A DNA stretch of 64,000 nt from Anaerobacillus isosaccharinicus (GCF_001866075.3 NZ_CP063356.1:5012164-5076163), one strand, 5' to 3'; positions 43,981 through 54,086 are shown, counted from the stretch's first letter. Program-made: numbers and translations. The notes: generated by a model from the letters alone, not told the origin.

Positions 43981-44895
43981 ATGGAAAAAAGGCAGATTGG
44001 CTCGTCACAACTATTAGCCTCAACAATCGGTTTAGGCTGTATGTCACTCGAGAAGAGTCATAAGGAAAGTGAGTATATTTTACATAAAGCTCTTGATATG
44101 GGTGTGAACTATTTTGATACAGCTGATTTATATGACTTTGGAGAAAATGAACGATTACTAGGAAACCATTTAAAGGGTAAACGACATGATCTAATTATTG
44201 CTACAAAAGTAGGCAACCAGTGGGATGAAAAGAACGAAGGTTGGACTTGGAATCCAACAAAACCATATATAAAACAAGCAGTTAAAGCTAGCTTGAAAAG
44301 GTTACAAACCGACTATATCGATTTATACCAGCTGCACGGTGGCACAAGAGAAGATCCAATTGATGAGTCGATTGAAGCCTTTGAAGAACTAGTTCAAGAA
44401 GGCTGGATTCGTTACTATGGTATTTCCTCAATTCGTCCAAACGTTATTAAAGAATATGTGCATAAGTCTAAAATTATTAGTGTAATGATGCAGTATAGCA
44501 TGCTCGATCTACGTCCAGAAGAAGAGATCATGCCTTTTCTAACAGAGAATAAAATAAGTGTTATTGCTCGTGGACCTGTTGCAAAGGGGCTATTAACTGA
44601 AACATTTTTAACAAAACTCGGTGATGGTGGCTACTTAGATTATTCTAAAGAAGAATTAAAAGAAGTCCTTACTAAGTTGCAGAAAATCGCTCACGAACAC
44701 AACTACAAGTTACAAGAACTAGCACTTCAGTATTGCTTAGGAAATAATCCAACAGCAACAGTGGTTCCAGGAGCAAGAACAATAGACCAATTACTAAATA
44801 ATCTTTTTGCAACAACAACGGCTGCGATTTCCTCTAAGCTACGAAGCAAAATAAAGCAAATCATAAAAAAATCCATTTATACATCGCATCGATAA
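43981..44895 (+). CDS. yqkF: Aldo/keto reductase (YqkF-like)
   Basis: An NADPH-dependent oxidoreductase of the AKR fold. The catalytic tetrad lies in NYFDTADLYDFGENE (Asp, Tyr), IIATKVGN (Lys) and YQLHG (His). The C-terminal NADP site includes VVPGARTIDQL. The ATG at 43981 has AGGAGTGG upstream and gives 304 aa. The substrate is unknown. Position next to mciZ and nudF supports yqkF. Confidence 0.9.
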   Translation: MEKRQIGSSQLLASTIGLGCMSLEKSHKESEYILHKALDMGVNYFDTADLYDFGENERLLGNHLKGKRHDLIIATKVGNQWDEKNEGWTWNPTKPYIKQAVKASLKRLQTDYIDLYQLHGGTREDPIDESIEAFEELVQEGWIRYYGISSIRPNVIKEYVHKSKIISVMMQYSMLDLRPEEEIMPFLTENKISVIARGPVAKGLLTETFLTKLGDGGYLDYSKEELKEVLTKLQKIAHEHNYKLQELALQYCLGNNPTATVVPGARTIDQLLNNLFATTTAAISSKLRSKIKQIIKKSIYTSHR

Positions 44896-44927
44896 TATAG
44901 ACTACGACTACTCGAGTTACTATAACA

Positions 44928-44968
44928 CTAAAAAGGTGGTTCCATTATTCATGGACTCACCCTTTTCT
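44928..44968. terminator. Shared terminator of yqkF and the TlpA-like gene
   Basis: AAAAAGGTGGTTCCAT and ATGGACTCACCCTTTT pair imperfectly around a 5-nt loop between the two convergent stops. Confidence 0.7.
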
Positions 44969-44970
44969 AT

Positions 44971-45612
44971 CTATTGTAGCAATTTTTTTACCTCATTCTC
45001 TAACATTTCATAATTCACTTTACCGCGAATTGGAATAAAAATTCGACCGTCCTGGTCTAGAATATAGGTGGCTGGTATCGCCCTAACTTGGTACAACGAT
45101 TCCACAATCCCCCTTTGGTTAAAGGTATCAATAGCTTGATCTACGAAGTTTGGGAACGTTACTTGATACTCTTCCATAAATTCTTCTGTGGCACCCTCAC
45201 TTCTTTCAAGGGTTGCCATATTAATACCTACAACATTAACACCCTGATCTTTAAATTCCTCATCCAATTTTATTAAATCTGGCATTTCATCTCGACAAGG
45301 GGGGCACCAAGATGCCCAAAGATTTAATACTACTATCTCTCCTCTAAAATCAGACAATGACATTTCTTTATCGCTACCCCAAATTGGGAGGGTAAAATTA
45401 GGTGCAAACATCCCTCTCAATAGACCTTCTTCATCTTTGGCAATGATTGGAGCGCCATCAAGCTCTTCTTCGCTTTCGTTTACAACTTTCCTATCGCCTT
45501 CACCACTTGTAACTTCTGCTTCCTCGTCAGGTAAATTATCCACGACTACGTATATAGAAAAAGCAACAGCAACAATTAAAATGATAAAACTAATAAAGCG
45601 GTTTTTAGCCAT
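44971..45612 (-). CDS. Membrane-anchored TlpA/ResA-like thiol-disulfide oxidoreductase
   Basis: An N-terminal anchor (about 5-24), an acidic linker (30-60) and a thioredoxin domain with C103-P-P-C106 in LWASWCPPCRDEMPD. It also has the TlpA cis-proline region RAIPATYIL. It is a paralogue of resA at 139 with a longer linker. GGAGG lies 6 nt before the ATG at 45612. Located with fluoride-channel genes; its redox partner is unknown. Confidence 0.88.
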   Translation of the reverse strand: MAKNRFISFIILIVAVAFSIYVVVDNLPDEEAEVTSGEGDRKVVNESEEELDGAPIIAKDEEGLLRGMFAPNFTLPIWGSDKEMSLSDFRGEIVVLNLWASWCPPCRDEMPDLIKLDEEFKDQGVNVVGINMATLERSEGATEEFMEEYQVTFPNFVDQAIDTFNQRGIVESLYQVRAIPATYILDQDGRIFIPIRGKVNYEMLENEVKKLLQ

Positions 45613-45629
45613 AATAAACCTCCATTTCA

Positions 45630-46013
45630 TTAACTCGTTATAAGTAAAAATGCCCCGCTAAAAAAAGCAATTGATAAAAAAATCGATAGAAACACATATA
45701 AAAATGCTTTTTTCAATTTTCGTTCTCGTAAAAGAAGCATTGTTTCAACACTAAACGTAGAAAAAGTTGTGAAAGCTCCAAAAAATCCAAGACCAATCAG
45801 CAAAAAAATCGGAGCTTCGTAAAGTTCAAAAGCTTCTTCACTTGAATAATAATGGCCTAAAAATAGTCCTAACCCTAACGAACCGACGACATTAACAAAT
45901 AACATCGCAATTGGTATGGGTGGATGAGGATACTTTTTCATTAATAAAAGACCAATTCCATAACGGCACATCGCACCAAAAGCTCCACCAGTCATAACTA
46001 ACAATACATTCAA
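45630..46013 (-). CDS. crcB2: Fluoride channel subunit CrcB/FluC, second of pair (TTG start)
   Basis: A small four-helix membrane protein that exports fluoride. Signatures are GGAFGAMCRYGIG, NVVGSLGLGLFLG and GFFGAFTTFSTFSVE. The TTG start at 46013 overlaps the stop of the upstream crcB, with GGTGGG 6 nt before. In Gram-positives two Fluc genes often form a pair, giving a heterodimer. No fluoride riboswitch was found upstream. Confidence 0.92.
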   Translation of the reverse strand: MNVLLVMTGGAFGAMCRYGIGLLLMKKYPHPPIPIAMLFVNVVGSLGLGLFLGHYYSSEEAFELYEAPIFLLIGLGFFGAFTTFSTFSVETMLLLRERKLKKAFLYVFLSIFLSIAFFSGAFLLITS

Positions 46014-46429
46014 TTTATCCCACCAGCTTTTTTCGATAATTGATAACGATAGTTTTGTTTTTCACCAAGTATATACCCTATAAAAGCAAGGAAAACTCCT
46101 CCGAAAATAGAAGTACTTAAATAAAAGATCGCAATATTCAATTGTGACGTTCCAAAAAAACCAAAAAAATCAGCGGCAAGGGTTGACATCGTTGTAAATC
46201 CACCGCAAAAACCTCCCCCTAGACCTGCTTTCCAGATGTCATTTAACTTTACGTGAACTAGCCAGCCTGTTAAAAAGCCTAATAATAAACTGCCAATTAA
46301 ATTTTCTATTAACGTCCCTAATGGAAATAAGAAAGAAACGGTTTGTATATTAAGTGCATAGCGTAGTACTGTACCAAAAGCTCCACCAATACCGACTGCA
46401 AAAAAAATCCTAACTACCTTTAGATTCAT
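46010..46429 (-). CDS. crcB1: Fluoride channel subunit CrcB/FluC, first of pair
   Basis: A four-helix protein with GGAFGTVLRYALN, NLIGSLLLGFLTGWL and GGFCGGFTTMSTLAADF, the Fluc selectivity features. The ATG at 46429 is preferred over an in-frame start at 46450, because AAGAGGTTAC lies just upstream and homologues begin near MNLK. It is coupled to crcB2 by a TTGA overlap. 139 aa. Confidence 0.9.
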   Translation of the reverse strand: MNLKVVRIFFAVGIGGAFGTVLRYALNIQTVSFLFPLGTLIENLIGSLLLGFLTGWLVHVKLNDIWKAGLGGGFCGGFTTMSTLAADFFGFFGTSQLNIAIFYLSTSIFGGVFLAFIGYILGEKQNYRYQLSKKAGGIN

Positions 46430-46613
46430 GTAACCTCTTCTTTCTAGCAATACAAATTATATTCCTTAAATTATAAAGAACGTATTAATAAGTTTCAATG
46501 CGCGTTTAAAGATAAATAGTACAAAACAAAACAAAAAATAAAACAGCTTTATTAATAGCTATTTATTTGCTAGAATGATTATCAGTGATTTTGTTACATA
46601 GGAAGGAGAAATT

Positions 46614-47444
46614 ATGTCAATTTTTCATGCTATTATTTTTGGTATTGTTCAAGGTATAACTGAATTTTTACCTATCTCTAGTACTGCTCATATCGTCATT
46701 ACACAACTAATTTTAGGAACACCTTTTCCGGGTCTAGCTTTTGAGATTTTCTTACATATTGCGTCTATTTTAGCAGTCGTTATTTATTTTAGAAAAGATT
46801 TAATTGCAGTAATCGTTGGATTTTTCAGCTATTTTAAAACAAGGTCAACAGAAAACCGGGTTCACTTTCTCTTTGCCTTATATATTGTTCTTGCTACTTT
46901 ATTAACAGGTGGCTTAGGAGTTTTATTGAAGGATTTTGTAGAAGATACAATGAAAACACCTGCTTTCATTGCAGTAGCTCTATTTGTTACTGGTCTTGGG
47001 TTAGTCTTTATTGAAAGATTTCATCGTTATGGGAGTCGAACTGAAAAAGACATGACATTCGTAGATGCGATTATTGTTGGTCTTGCCCAAACATTAGCTG
47101 TATTACCAGGAATATCTCGTTCTGGTGCAACATTAATCGCAGCGTTACTTTGTGGACTACAACGCGATACTGCTGTCCGCTACTCGTTTTTACTCGTGAT
47201 CCCAGTTATTTTAGGATCAACGGTACTGGCAATCGGCGATGTTAGTCAAGAGGTATTTGCTGCAATTGGAGCACCAGCTTTAATCGTTTCATTTATTACG
47301 ACATTCATCTTTTCTTGGTTAGGAATCGTTTTGCTCATTGATTTCTTGAAAAGAAGCAAACTAATCTACTTTGCTGTTTACTGTTTCGTAGTAGCTATCT
47401 TAGTATTTCTATTCATTGATCCATCAACAATTATGGAAGTCTAA
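46614..47444 (+). CDS. uppP: Undecaprenyl-diphosphatase UppP/BacA
   Basis: An integral membrane phosphatase that recycles the C55 carrier for wall synthesis. The two catalytic motifs are present: GIVQGITEFLPISSTAH near the N-terminus and GISRSGATLIAALLCG near 180. It has about eight membrane segments and 276 aa. AAGGAG precedes the ATG. Monocistronic with its own terminator. Confidence 0.95.
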   Translation: MSIFHAIIFGIVQGITEFLPISSTAHIVITQLILGTPFPGLAFEIFLHIASILAVVIYFRKDLIAVIVGFFSYFKTRSTENRVHFLFALYIVLATLLTGGLGVLLKDFVEDTMKTPAFIAVALFVTGLGLVFIERFHRYGSRTEKDMTFVDAIIVGLAQTLAVLPGISRSGATLIAALLCGLQRDTAVRYSFLLVIPVILGSTVLAIGDVSQEVFAAIGAPALIVSFITTFIFSWLGIVLLIDFLKRSKLIYFAVYCFVVAILVFLFIDPSTIMEV

Positions 47445-47507
47445 CCTCTATGGTGTCAGACCCCCAAAAAAGACATTTTTAAACAAAAGTCCGTTTCCAG
47501 TGGACAA

Positions 47508-47538
47508 TAAAAAGGCTGCCCCGGGGCAGCCTTTTTAT
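47508..47538. terminator. Bidirectional terminator between uppP and the COG0523 gene
   Basis: AAAAAGGCTGCCCC directly abuts GGGGCAGCCTTTTT, a perfect palindrome serving convergent genes. Confidence 0.92.
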
Positions 47539-48528
47539 TTAATTAAATGTTTTATTAAATGAGGCTTCAATCTCTTTACTTTTAAGATCAACACCAATCA
47601 AGATTATGCATGGATCAAGTTTTGTCGCTTCTTTCATACGGTTTAACTTCAGTTGTTTTGATGCGTATTGGAATTGAAACATACCGACAGTTTCTGTTAA
47701 TTGAACGATCCCTTTGCCGCGGACCATTGTATCAGGAAACCGCTTTAACCAATTTTCGAATTGAATACGATCAATTGGGTTAGCTACATTAATTTTAATT
47801 GCTTGAAATGAGTGGTTAAGGTCTTGATGACTATGATCTTCACAATGATGCCCAGAAGTGCACCCACATTTTCCTTTTGAGATCCCTGTACGTCGCGTCC
47901 TAATTTTCCTCTCTAAAAGCAGCTGGATATCAACATCGCCGTAGCTAGTTTCCACTATAGGTGTATCATCCATTTTTAAATCTGTCATCTTCTTTCTAAC
48001 TTTTTGAAGCATTTTCTCAGTAATTAAATCTACCTTATTTAAAATAATAAAAGAGCTTGTAGTAACTTGCGATTTCAAAACAGTACGAACTTCTTTAGAA
48101 CTAGAGAATATACTATGGTATTCTAAATATTTACTACCGTCTATTAAATTAATAATAGAATATAAATCTACATCATCTATTAACAGCGGATCTGTAAGGG
48201 CATCGACGATCTCTAACGGATTGGCAACGCCTGTCCCTTCAATAAACAAGAAATCAGGAACGTCTTCTTCGTTTAATGACGTTAAAAAAGAATGCAACTC
48301 TTGCGTAAAATCTCCTTGAATCGAGCAACAAATACAACCATTAAGCATTTCTAGAACTTGATCGTTATGAAACAAATCTTGCTCAACATTTGTTTCGCCA
48401 ATTTCATTTAAGACAATCGCCGGCTTTAAATTATTTTTCTTACAATAGGTAAGTAAATTTTGTAATACAGTCGTTTTTCCACTCCCCAAAAACCCCGTAA
48501 TGATATAGGCAGGTACTCTTTTTTTCAT
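47539..48528 (-). CDS. COG0523/CobW-type GTPase, probable zinc metallochaperone
   Basis: A G3E GTPase with Walker A GFLGSGKTT (12-20), the metal motif CICC (C65, C67, C68) in LNGCICCSI, the LDGS-like loop IINLIDGSK and NKVD. A His/Cys-rich insert (CGCTSGHHCEDHSHQD) suits zinc binding. It resembles B. subtilis YciC/ZagA. GGAGGAG precedes the ATG at 48528. It is divergent from a permease, with a Zur-box-like palindrome over its promoter, so it is probably made in zinc starvation. Confidence 0.88.
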   Translation of the reverse strand: MKKRVPAYIITGFLGSGKTTVLQNLLTYCKKNNLKPAIVLNEIGETNVEQDLFHNDQVLEMLNGCICCSIQGDFTQELHSFLTSLNEEDVPDFLFIEGTGVANPLEIVDALTDPLLIDDVDLYSIINLIDGSKYLEYHSIFSSSKEVRTVLKSQVTTSSFIILNKVDLITEKMLQKVRKKMTDLKMDDTPIVETSYGDVDIQLLLERKIRTRRTGISKGKCGCTSGHHCEDHSHQDLNHSFQAIKINVANPIDRIQFENWLKRFPDTMVRGKGIVQLTETVGMFQFQYASKQLKLNRMKEATKLDPCIILIGVDLKSKEIEASFNKTFN

Positions 48529-48557
48529 AATCTCCTCCAACTGAGTGAATTAATTTA

Positions 48558-48586
48558 AATTTAGCATAACTATTAAAAAAACACAA
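48558..48586 (-). promoter_or_regulatory. Sigma-A promoter of the COG0523 GTPase gene
   Basis: TTGTGT, a 17-nt spacer and TAAATT. The -35 overlaps the end of the Zur-like palindrome by 2 bp. Confidence 0.6.
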
Positions 48587-48605
48587 ATAGGAATGATTAC
48601 TATTT
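48585..48605. promoter_or_regulatory. Zur-box-like operator
   Basis: The core TAGGAATGATTACTA (48588-48602) matches the Zur consensus TCGTAATNATTACGA at 11 of 14 defined positions. It is flanked by AAA and TTT, which the longer Zur consensus also has. It lies in the divergent promoter region of the GTPase and permease genes. Confidence 0.7.
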
Positions 48606-48775
48606 GTTTCAGGAATATTAAGGTGCATGCATAAATAGATGATTTTATGATAGAATACTAGAGTGATTTTAATTGTAAAATGTAAATTTCATAATGTAAA
48701 TTGTTAGTTGCTAACCTTAACGTAACTAATATTTTGAACTCTTCATCATAAATAAATTTAGGAGTAGATCCATAT

Positions 48776-49807
48776 ATGAATTTAAAAGAATCTGTTTCAT
48801 CTTTGGCAAAAGATTTACTCGGAGTAGCGTTATTACTCGTATTTTTATTGCTATTTTTTAATATAGAGAAAATTAAAAGTTCAGTTTCGTTATCGAACTT
48901 ACCTGATAGTCTTGTAAATGTTAATACGATTTTCATAAGTATTATTATTGAGGCATTTCCATTTATTTTGTTAGGTGTATTCGTTTCAGCGTTAATCCAA
49001 ATTTATGTTTCTGAAGATACAATTCAAAAATTTTTACCAAAAAATGCACTTGGTGCCTTGATCCCTGCGGCAATTCTCGGGGCGATTTTTCCAATATGTG
49101 AATGTGCCATCGTACCTGTTGTTCGCAGATTAATAAAAAAGGGAATGCCGCTGCATGTGGGGGTCGTATTTCTAGTAGGTGCACCTATTTTGAACCCAGT
49201 CGTAGTCGCGTCTACTTATTATGCATTTAGGTCTAACCCTACTGTTCTATATTCTCGTTTCGGACTAGCATTCATATTAGCCATCGTCATAGGGGCAATC
49301 ATTTATTTTATCTTCCGTAAAAATAGTGATCAGTTAAAATGGAGTAAAGAGGAATTAATGGGGAAACAGGTTACTCAAATTGTAACTCCAACAACTAAAC
49401 CAAACCGAGTTAAACAAACGATGTACCATGCAGCTGACGAATTTTTTATGATGGGCAAATATTTAATTGCAGGTGCTTTTATTGCAGCTTTATTCCAAAC
49501 ATTTTTGGACAGAAGTATTCTCCAAGCTTTAGGTTCAAATGATTATTCATCAACCTTTGTGATGATGGTTTTTGCCTATGTTTTATCTCTTTGTTCAGAA
49601 GCAGATGCCTTTGTAGCTGCATCATTTGCTAACAATTTTACAACAGGTTCAATTATCGCCTTCTTAGTATATGGACCAATGCTCGATTTAAAAAATACAG
49701 TTATGCTTCTAGCTTTCTTTAAAACTAAGTTTGTACTTGTATTTATGGCAACTGTAACAACTGTAGTATTTATCTCTGTCATGTTTTTACAACTTTTCAT
49801 CTTGTAA
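48776..49807 (+). CDS. Eight-to-ten-helix permease, YcgR-like (DUF318)
   Basis: A membrane protein of the predicted permease family related to ArsP and YraQ. It has IIIEAFPFILLGVFVSALIQ, an FPICECAIVPVVRRLIKKG motif with conserved Cys-Glu-Cys, GAPILNPVVVASTYYAF and LCSEADAFVAASF in the second half. Such Cys/Glu motifs could bind metal. 343 aa. It is paired with a TIGR03943 gene 34 bp downstream, as ycgR-ycgQ are in B. subtilis. The substrate is unknown; zinc-related use is inferred from the Zur-like box. Confidence 0.85.
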   Translation: MNLKESVSSLAKDLLGVALLLVFLLLFFNIEKIKSSVSLSNLPDSLVNVNTIFISIIIEAFPFILLGVFVSALIQIYVSEDTIQKFLPKNALGALIPAAILGAIFPICECAIVPVVRRLIKKGMPLHVGVVFLVGAPILNPVVVASTYYAFRSNPTVLYSRFGLAFILAIVIGAIIYFIFRKNSDQLKWSKEELMGKQVTQIVTPTTKPNRVKQTMYHAADEFFMMGKYLIAGAFIAALFQTFLDRSILQALGSNDYSSTFVMMVFAYVLSLCSEADAFVAASFANNFTTGSIIAFLVYGPMLDLKNTVMLLAFFKTKFVLVFMATVTTVVFISVMFLQLFIL

Positions 49808-49841
49808 AATTAAAAAAATTAATGGAAAGGATGGTCTCGTC

Positions 49842-50786
49842 ATGAATAATAAAAGTGATTTAGGCTTTCATGCTTACATTCGAGGAATTATTCTCTTTGG
49901 GTTTGCCCTATTTATTTTGGGGTTAATTATTACTGACAATATGAAATATTATATTGCTCCTAGAATGATGCCTTTTATCTATTTTTCAATTGTTGTGTTT
50001 TTCCTTTTAGGGATTATTCAAATTTTCCGTAGCACCAAAAAAGGTCAAACAGAAGAGGGAATTGATTGTGATTGCGGTTTGGACCATCAAGTATCGGGTC
50101 CTAGATGGGTAAAAGTAGTTGTTTATTCGATTTTTATTTTACCCCTGTTAATGGGATTTATCATTCCTGATCAAGCATTAAATAGCTCAATTGCAGCAAA
50201 TCGAGGGATTATTTACGGTTCGGGGATGAATTTAGCAAAACCAGTTGACGGATCATCAGTTACACCTAAAGCTGATCAATTTTTAAATGACCCTGAAGGC
50301 TACCTTGCTAGTTTAGAAGAAAATGACGATGATATTGAACACTTTCAACTTGAAGATTTTTATGACGAAGAATGGTTTAGTGAATATTACGAAGAGTTAA
50401 TGGCTGATTTATTAAATGAGTCAGTTATCCAAGTTACTGATCAAAACTATTTAGATATTATGACTCTCCTTGATTTACATTTAGAAAAATTTATCGGCAA
50501 AGAGTTAGAGATTACGGGCTTTGTATTTCGAGAACAAGATTTTGAAGATAATCGCCTAGTAGTAGCTAGATTTTCAATGACGTGCTGTACTGCTGATGCA
50601 GGCGTATACGGAACATTAGTTGAATCTGAGGAAGCTGATCTCTTCGAAAATGATATGTGGATTAAAGTCCGGGGAACCATTCATAAAACTGAGTACCACG
50701 GTTATGAACTTCCAATTGTTCACTTACGGGAAGTGACAGTCGTAGCTGAACCTGATTCACCGTATGTATATCCAAGCTTTCGCTAG
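49842..50786 (+). CDS. TIGR03943 (YcgQ-like) membrane protein
   Basis: Three or four N-terminal membrane helices (about 12-30, 38-57, 86-104) with a CDCGLDHQ loop between them. A large extracytoplasmic domain follows with FSMTCCTADAGVYGTLVES, a Cys pair, and a TIGR03943-type C-terminus (WIKVRGTIHKTEYHGYELPIV). An acidic stretch (EENDDDIEHFQLEDFYDEEW) joins them. AAAGGATGG precedes the ATG. It probably works with the upstream permease. Confidence 0.85.
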   Translation: MNNKSDLGFHAYIRGIILFGFALFILGLIITDNMKYYIAPRMMPFIYFSIVVFFLLGIIQIFRSTKKGQTEEGIDCDCGLDHQVSGPRWVKVVVYSIFILPLLMGFIIPDQALNSSIAANRGIIYGSGMNLAKPVDGSSVTPKADQFLNDPEGYLASLEENDDDIEHFQLEDFYDEEWFSEYYEELMADLLNESVIQVTDQNYLDIMTLLDLHLEKFIGKELEITGFVFREQDFEDNRLVVARFSMTCCTADAGVYGTLVESEEADLFENDMWIKVRGTIHKTEYHGYELPIVHLREVTVVAEPDSPYVYPSFR

Positions 50787-50790
50787 AAAA

Positions 50791-50829
50791 TAAGGGGGGA
50801 TGACTTATAACAGTCACCCCCTCTTTTTT
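50791..50829 (+). terminator. Terminator of the permease-TIGR03943 operon
   Basis: AAGGGGGGATGACT-tataa-CAGTCACCCCCT with a CTTTTTTAT tail. It ends at the trpB stop and may serve trpB too. Confidence 0.85.
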
Positions 50830-52000
50830 ATTGGTTTTGTAGTAAAAGTGCTACTTCATTTACATCTTTATCGCCACGACCAGAAATATTAATGATCATA
50901 ATTTGGTCTTTTGCAAGCTTTGGTGCTTCTTTTAAAGCAAAGGCAACTGCATGGGCACTTTCTAGTGCTGGGATAATTCCTTCAGTCCGAGCTAATTCTT
51001 GGAAGGCGTCTAATACCTCTTTTTTCGAAACAGTGTAGTACTCTGCCCGACCGCTCGTCTTTAAATGACTATGCTCCGGTCCAATCCCGGGATAATCCAA
51101 CCCTGCAGAAATAGAATGAGTCGGTAATGGATTACCCTTCTCGTCTTGGAGAACTAAGCACTTAAATCCATGTAAAATACCTGGAGTTCCTTTTGTTAAA
51201 CTCGCAGCTTCCTCTGGTTCAATCCCAATTAAGCGAACATTTTCATCACCAATATATTCGGCAAAGGCTCCAATCGCGTTACTACCACCACCAGCACATG
51301 CGACAACTAAATCAGGTAATCTACCTTCTTTTTCTAAGATTTGTCGCTTTGACTCTTTACTAATAATTGCTTGAAAATGCCTAACTATAGAAGGAAACGG
51401 ATGCGGTCCAACAGCAGAGCCTAATAAATAAAATGTGTTTTCATAGTTTTCCACTAAGTCATTTAATGCCGCGTCAACAGCATCCTTAAGTCGTCCTTGC
51501 CCCTTAGAAACTGCTACAACCTTTGCTCCAAGAAGCTCCATGCGAAACACATTCAGTTCTTGACGTCGAATATCTTCTGACCCCATGTAAATAATGCACT
51601 CTAAACCTAACATTGCACAAGCTGTTGCTGTTGCTACTCCATGCTGTCCAGCTCCAGTTTCGGCAATGATCCGGTAAGCTCCCATTCGTTTTGCAAGTAA
51701 AATTTGGCCAATAACATTATTTATTTTGTGGGCACCGGTATGATTTAAGTCTTCACGCTTTAAATAAAGCTTTGCACCACCTAATTTTTCAGTTAACCGT
51801 TTTGCAAAAGTTAATGGATTTTCCCGTCCAACATAATCTTTCAAGTAATATAAGTATTCATCATTGAACTCTGGATCTTCTTTATACAGTTCAAAAGCTT
51901 CTTCTAGTCGGTCTAATACTGGTTGTAACTGAGGCGGAACAAAACTGCCTCCAAATTCTCCAAAATACCCTTTTACATTTACAGCCTCAACTTTACTCAT
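50828..52000 (-). CDS. trpB: Tryptophan synthase beta chain, isolated gene
   Basis: The PLP enzyme that joins indole and serine. The PLP Lys lies in [14 protein letters not shown]. Other motifs are [15 protein letters not shown], the [10 protein letters not shown] phosphate loop and [16 protein letters not shown]. 390 aa; AAAGGATG precedes the ATG. No trpA or other trp gene adjoins it, unlike a trp operon. It is downstream of cimA (75-bp gap). It could rescue free indole, or be an extra copy. Confidence 0.9.
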   Translation of the reverse strand: MSKVEAVNVKGYFGEFGGSFVPPQLQPVLDRLEEAFELYKEDPEFNDEYLYYLKDYVGRENPLTFAKRLTEKLGGAKLYLKREDLNHTGAHKINNVIGQILLAKRMGAYRIIAETGAGQHGVATATACAMLGLECIIYMGSEDIRRQELNVFRMELLGAKVVAVSKGQGRLKDAVDAALNDLVENYENTFYLLGSAVGPHPFPSIVRHFQAIISKESKRQILEKEGRLPDLVVACAGGGSNAIGAFAEYIGDENVRLIGIEPEEAASLTKGTPGILHGFKCLVLQDEKGNPLPTHSISAGLDYPGIGPEHSHLKTSGRAEYYTVSKKEVLDAFQELARTEGIIPALESAHAVAFALKEAPKLAKDQIMIINISGRGDKDVNEVALLLQNQ

Positions 52001-52075
52001 CTCATCTCATCCTTTCTAATACCTAAGCTAATTTAATATTATCAACCTATTCTGAAAAATTCAATCGATAATCTT

Positions 52076-53701
52076 CTAATGATTACTTACACCAAGACAA
52101 TGATCTTCTTTTTTAGGATAGACAACCTCAATTTCATTTTCATGCTTCATCAAATAGTATTGTACACTGTCTACTAAAGCGAGCCAACTCGCTTTAATAA
52201 TATTGCCTGACACCCCGATCGTACTCCATTTTTCTTCTCCGTCAGAAGATTCAATTAGCACACGGACCTTTGAAGCGGTTGCCTCTGTTTCATCAAGAAC
52301 ACGAACCTTATAATCTGACAAATACATTTTTTTAATGATTGGATAAAACTGCTCAAGCCCTTTACGTAGAGCATGATCAAGTGCATTAACAGGTCCGTTA
52401 CCTTCTGCAGCAGTTAAGACCATTTCATTTTGGACACAGAGCTTTATAACAGCTTCTGTGGTAAATAGATCCTGGCCACTTTTTTCAATAAAAATTTTAT
52501 AGTAATCTAGTGAAAAATAGTCTTTCCATGTACTAAAGCTCTTTTTCACAAGCAGTTCAAATGATGCCTCTGCCGCTTCATATTGATAGCCTTCATGTTC
52601 CTTTTCTTTAATTGTTTCAAGTAGTTGCTTTGAATTAGGGTCTTTCTTATCAATTGTACAATTCCATTCTTTTGCTTTAAACATTAAGTTGCTCTGCCCT
52701 GAGAGCTCAGAAATAAGAACACGGCGCTTGTTCCCTATTAATTCTGGCTTTACATGCTCATAAGTTTGGGGATGTTTTAAAACAGCACTAACATGCATTC
52801 CACCTTTATGAGCAAAAGCACTGCGACCAACAAATGGTTGATTACTAGGTGCTGCTTGGTTAGCAATTTCATGAACATACTTAGAAATAGACGTTAATTT
52901 AGCTAAATTAACCTCGTCAATACATTGATAATTCATTTTCATTTGTAAATTAGCTATAACTGAAATTAAATTAGCATTTCCACACCGTTCTCCATAACCA
53001 TTCATCGTTCCTTGAACTTGCCTTGCCCCCGACTGAACAGCTGCCAACGAATTAGCCACAGCGACTTCCCCATCATTGTGACAGTGAATTCCGACTTGAA
53101 TAGTAACGTGGCTACAAACTTCTTCTACTATTTCAGCAATTTCATGGGGTAATGTACCTCCATTTGTATCACATAAGGCAATACAATCCGCACCTGCCAT
53201 TTCAGCCGAAACGATTGCTTTTAAGGCATACTCTTTATTTTGTTTGTAGCCATCAAAGAAATGTTCCGCATCAAAAGTAACATCAAGTCCATTATTTTTT
53301 AAAAAGCTAACGGAATCAACAATCATTTGTAAATTCTCATCCAGACTGGTCTTTAGCGCTTCCTTTACTTGAAAGTCCCATGTCTTGCCGAAGATTGCGA
53401 CTGCTTTTACACCACTTTCGATAAGCTTTTGGAGATTTTCATCTTCTTCTGCCTTTATTCCAATTCTTCTAGTACTCCCAAATGCCGTTATCTTTGAATT
53501 CAACAGTCTTATCTTTTGTACTTGTTCAAAAAATTCCATATCTTTCGGATTACTACCTGGCCACCCACCTTCTATATAATGGACACCGAGTTCATCTAGT
53601 TTTTTTACAATTTTTAATTTATCATCTACTGATAAACTTACTCCCTCTCCTTGGGTACCGTCCCGCAGGGTTGTATCATAGAGAAAAACTTGTTCCTTCA
53701 A
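52076..53701 (-). CDS. cimA: (R)-citramalate synthase CimA
   Basis: The enzyme condenses pyruvate and acetyl-CoA to citramalate, opening a threonine-independent route to isoleucine. The N-terminal TIM barrel has [43 protein letters not shown] and the [15 protein letters not shown] motif. The C-terminal third is the LeuA-type allosteric domain, where isoleucine would bind. The TTG start follows GGAGG. 541 aa, typical of long CimA. No T-box was seen in its leader. Confidence 0.92.
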   Translation of the reverse strand: MKEQVFLYDTTLRDGTQGEGVSLSVDDKLKIVKKLDELGVHYIEGGWPGSNPKDMEFFEQVQKIRLLNSKITAFGSTRRIGIKAEEDENLQKLIESGVKAVAIFGKTWDFQVKEALKTSLDENLQMIVDSVSFLKNNGLDVTFDAEHFFDGYKQNKEYALKAIVSAEMAGADCIALCDTNGGTLPHEIAEIVEEVCSHVTIQVGIHCHNDGEVAVANSLAAVQSGARQVQGTMNGYGERCGNANLISVIANLQMKMNYQCIDEVNLAKLTSISKYVHEIANQAAPSNQPFVGRSAFAHKGGMHVSAVLKHPQTYEHVKPELIGNKRRVLISELSGQSNLMFKAKEWNCTIDKKDPNSKQLLETIKEKEHEGYQYEAAEASFELLVKKSFSTWKDYFSLDYYKIFIEKSGQDLFTTEAVIKLCVQNEMVLTAAEGNGPVNALDHALRKGLEQFYPIIKKMYLSDYKVRVLDETEATASKVRVLIESSDGEEKWSTIGVSGNIIKASWLALVDSVQYYLMKHENEIEVVYPKKEDHCLGVSNH

Positions 53702-53771
53702 GCTAATTCCTCCAATTCTAATGTTTGCTTTAGCAATTTCAATCGCTAAAATCTCTCTGATAATGGATAAA

Positions 53772-53777
53772 AGTATA
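53772..53777 (-). promoter_or_regulatory. Possible extended -10 of cimA
   Basis: TGTTATACT (minus strand) lies 71 bp before the start, with only a weak -35 (TGGAAA). The stretch 53778-54060 is A/T-rich and holds nothing else I can name. Confidence 0.4.
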
Positions 53778-54086
53778 ACACAGCTTTTTTTAGATTTCCA
53801 TGTATTTTCAAATTAATTTAAATATATTGAATATTTAGCATTATACTTTATGTTGTCACTTTTGAAGGGATGTCAGAAATTCCCTAAACAACGCATCATT
53901 AATTACACTGAATTGTTGTACAGGTTAAAATTATTTAACGATACAGATAAGAATGAAATTTTAGGTAAATTAGCTTACAGAAGTAATAAATAGCTTGAAA
54001 TTTTTACCTATGTTGCTATTTTTACGAATATTGAATAATATTTTTGAAAAATCATTCGTAAAAAGCTATTCTAAAATTTAAACATG

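Noticed and set aside
46430-46613. Fluoride riboswitch upstream of the paired crcB genes
   Set aside because: I could not find the crcB-motif blocks (GATGG...CTGATG-type) on the minus strand in this gap.
53702-54060. T-box leader upstream of cimA
   Set aside because: No T-box sequence (AGGGTGG...CGCG-type) or leader terminator was visible; only a weak extended -10.
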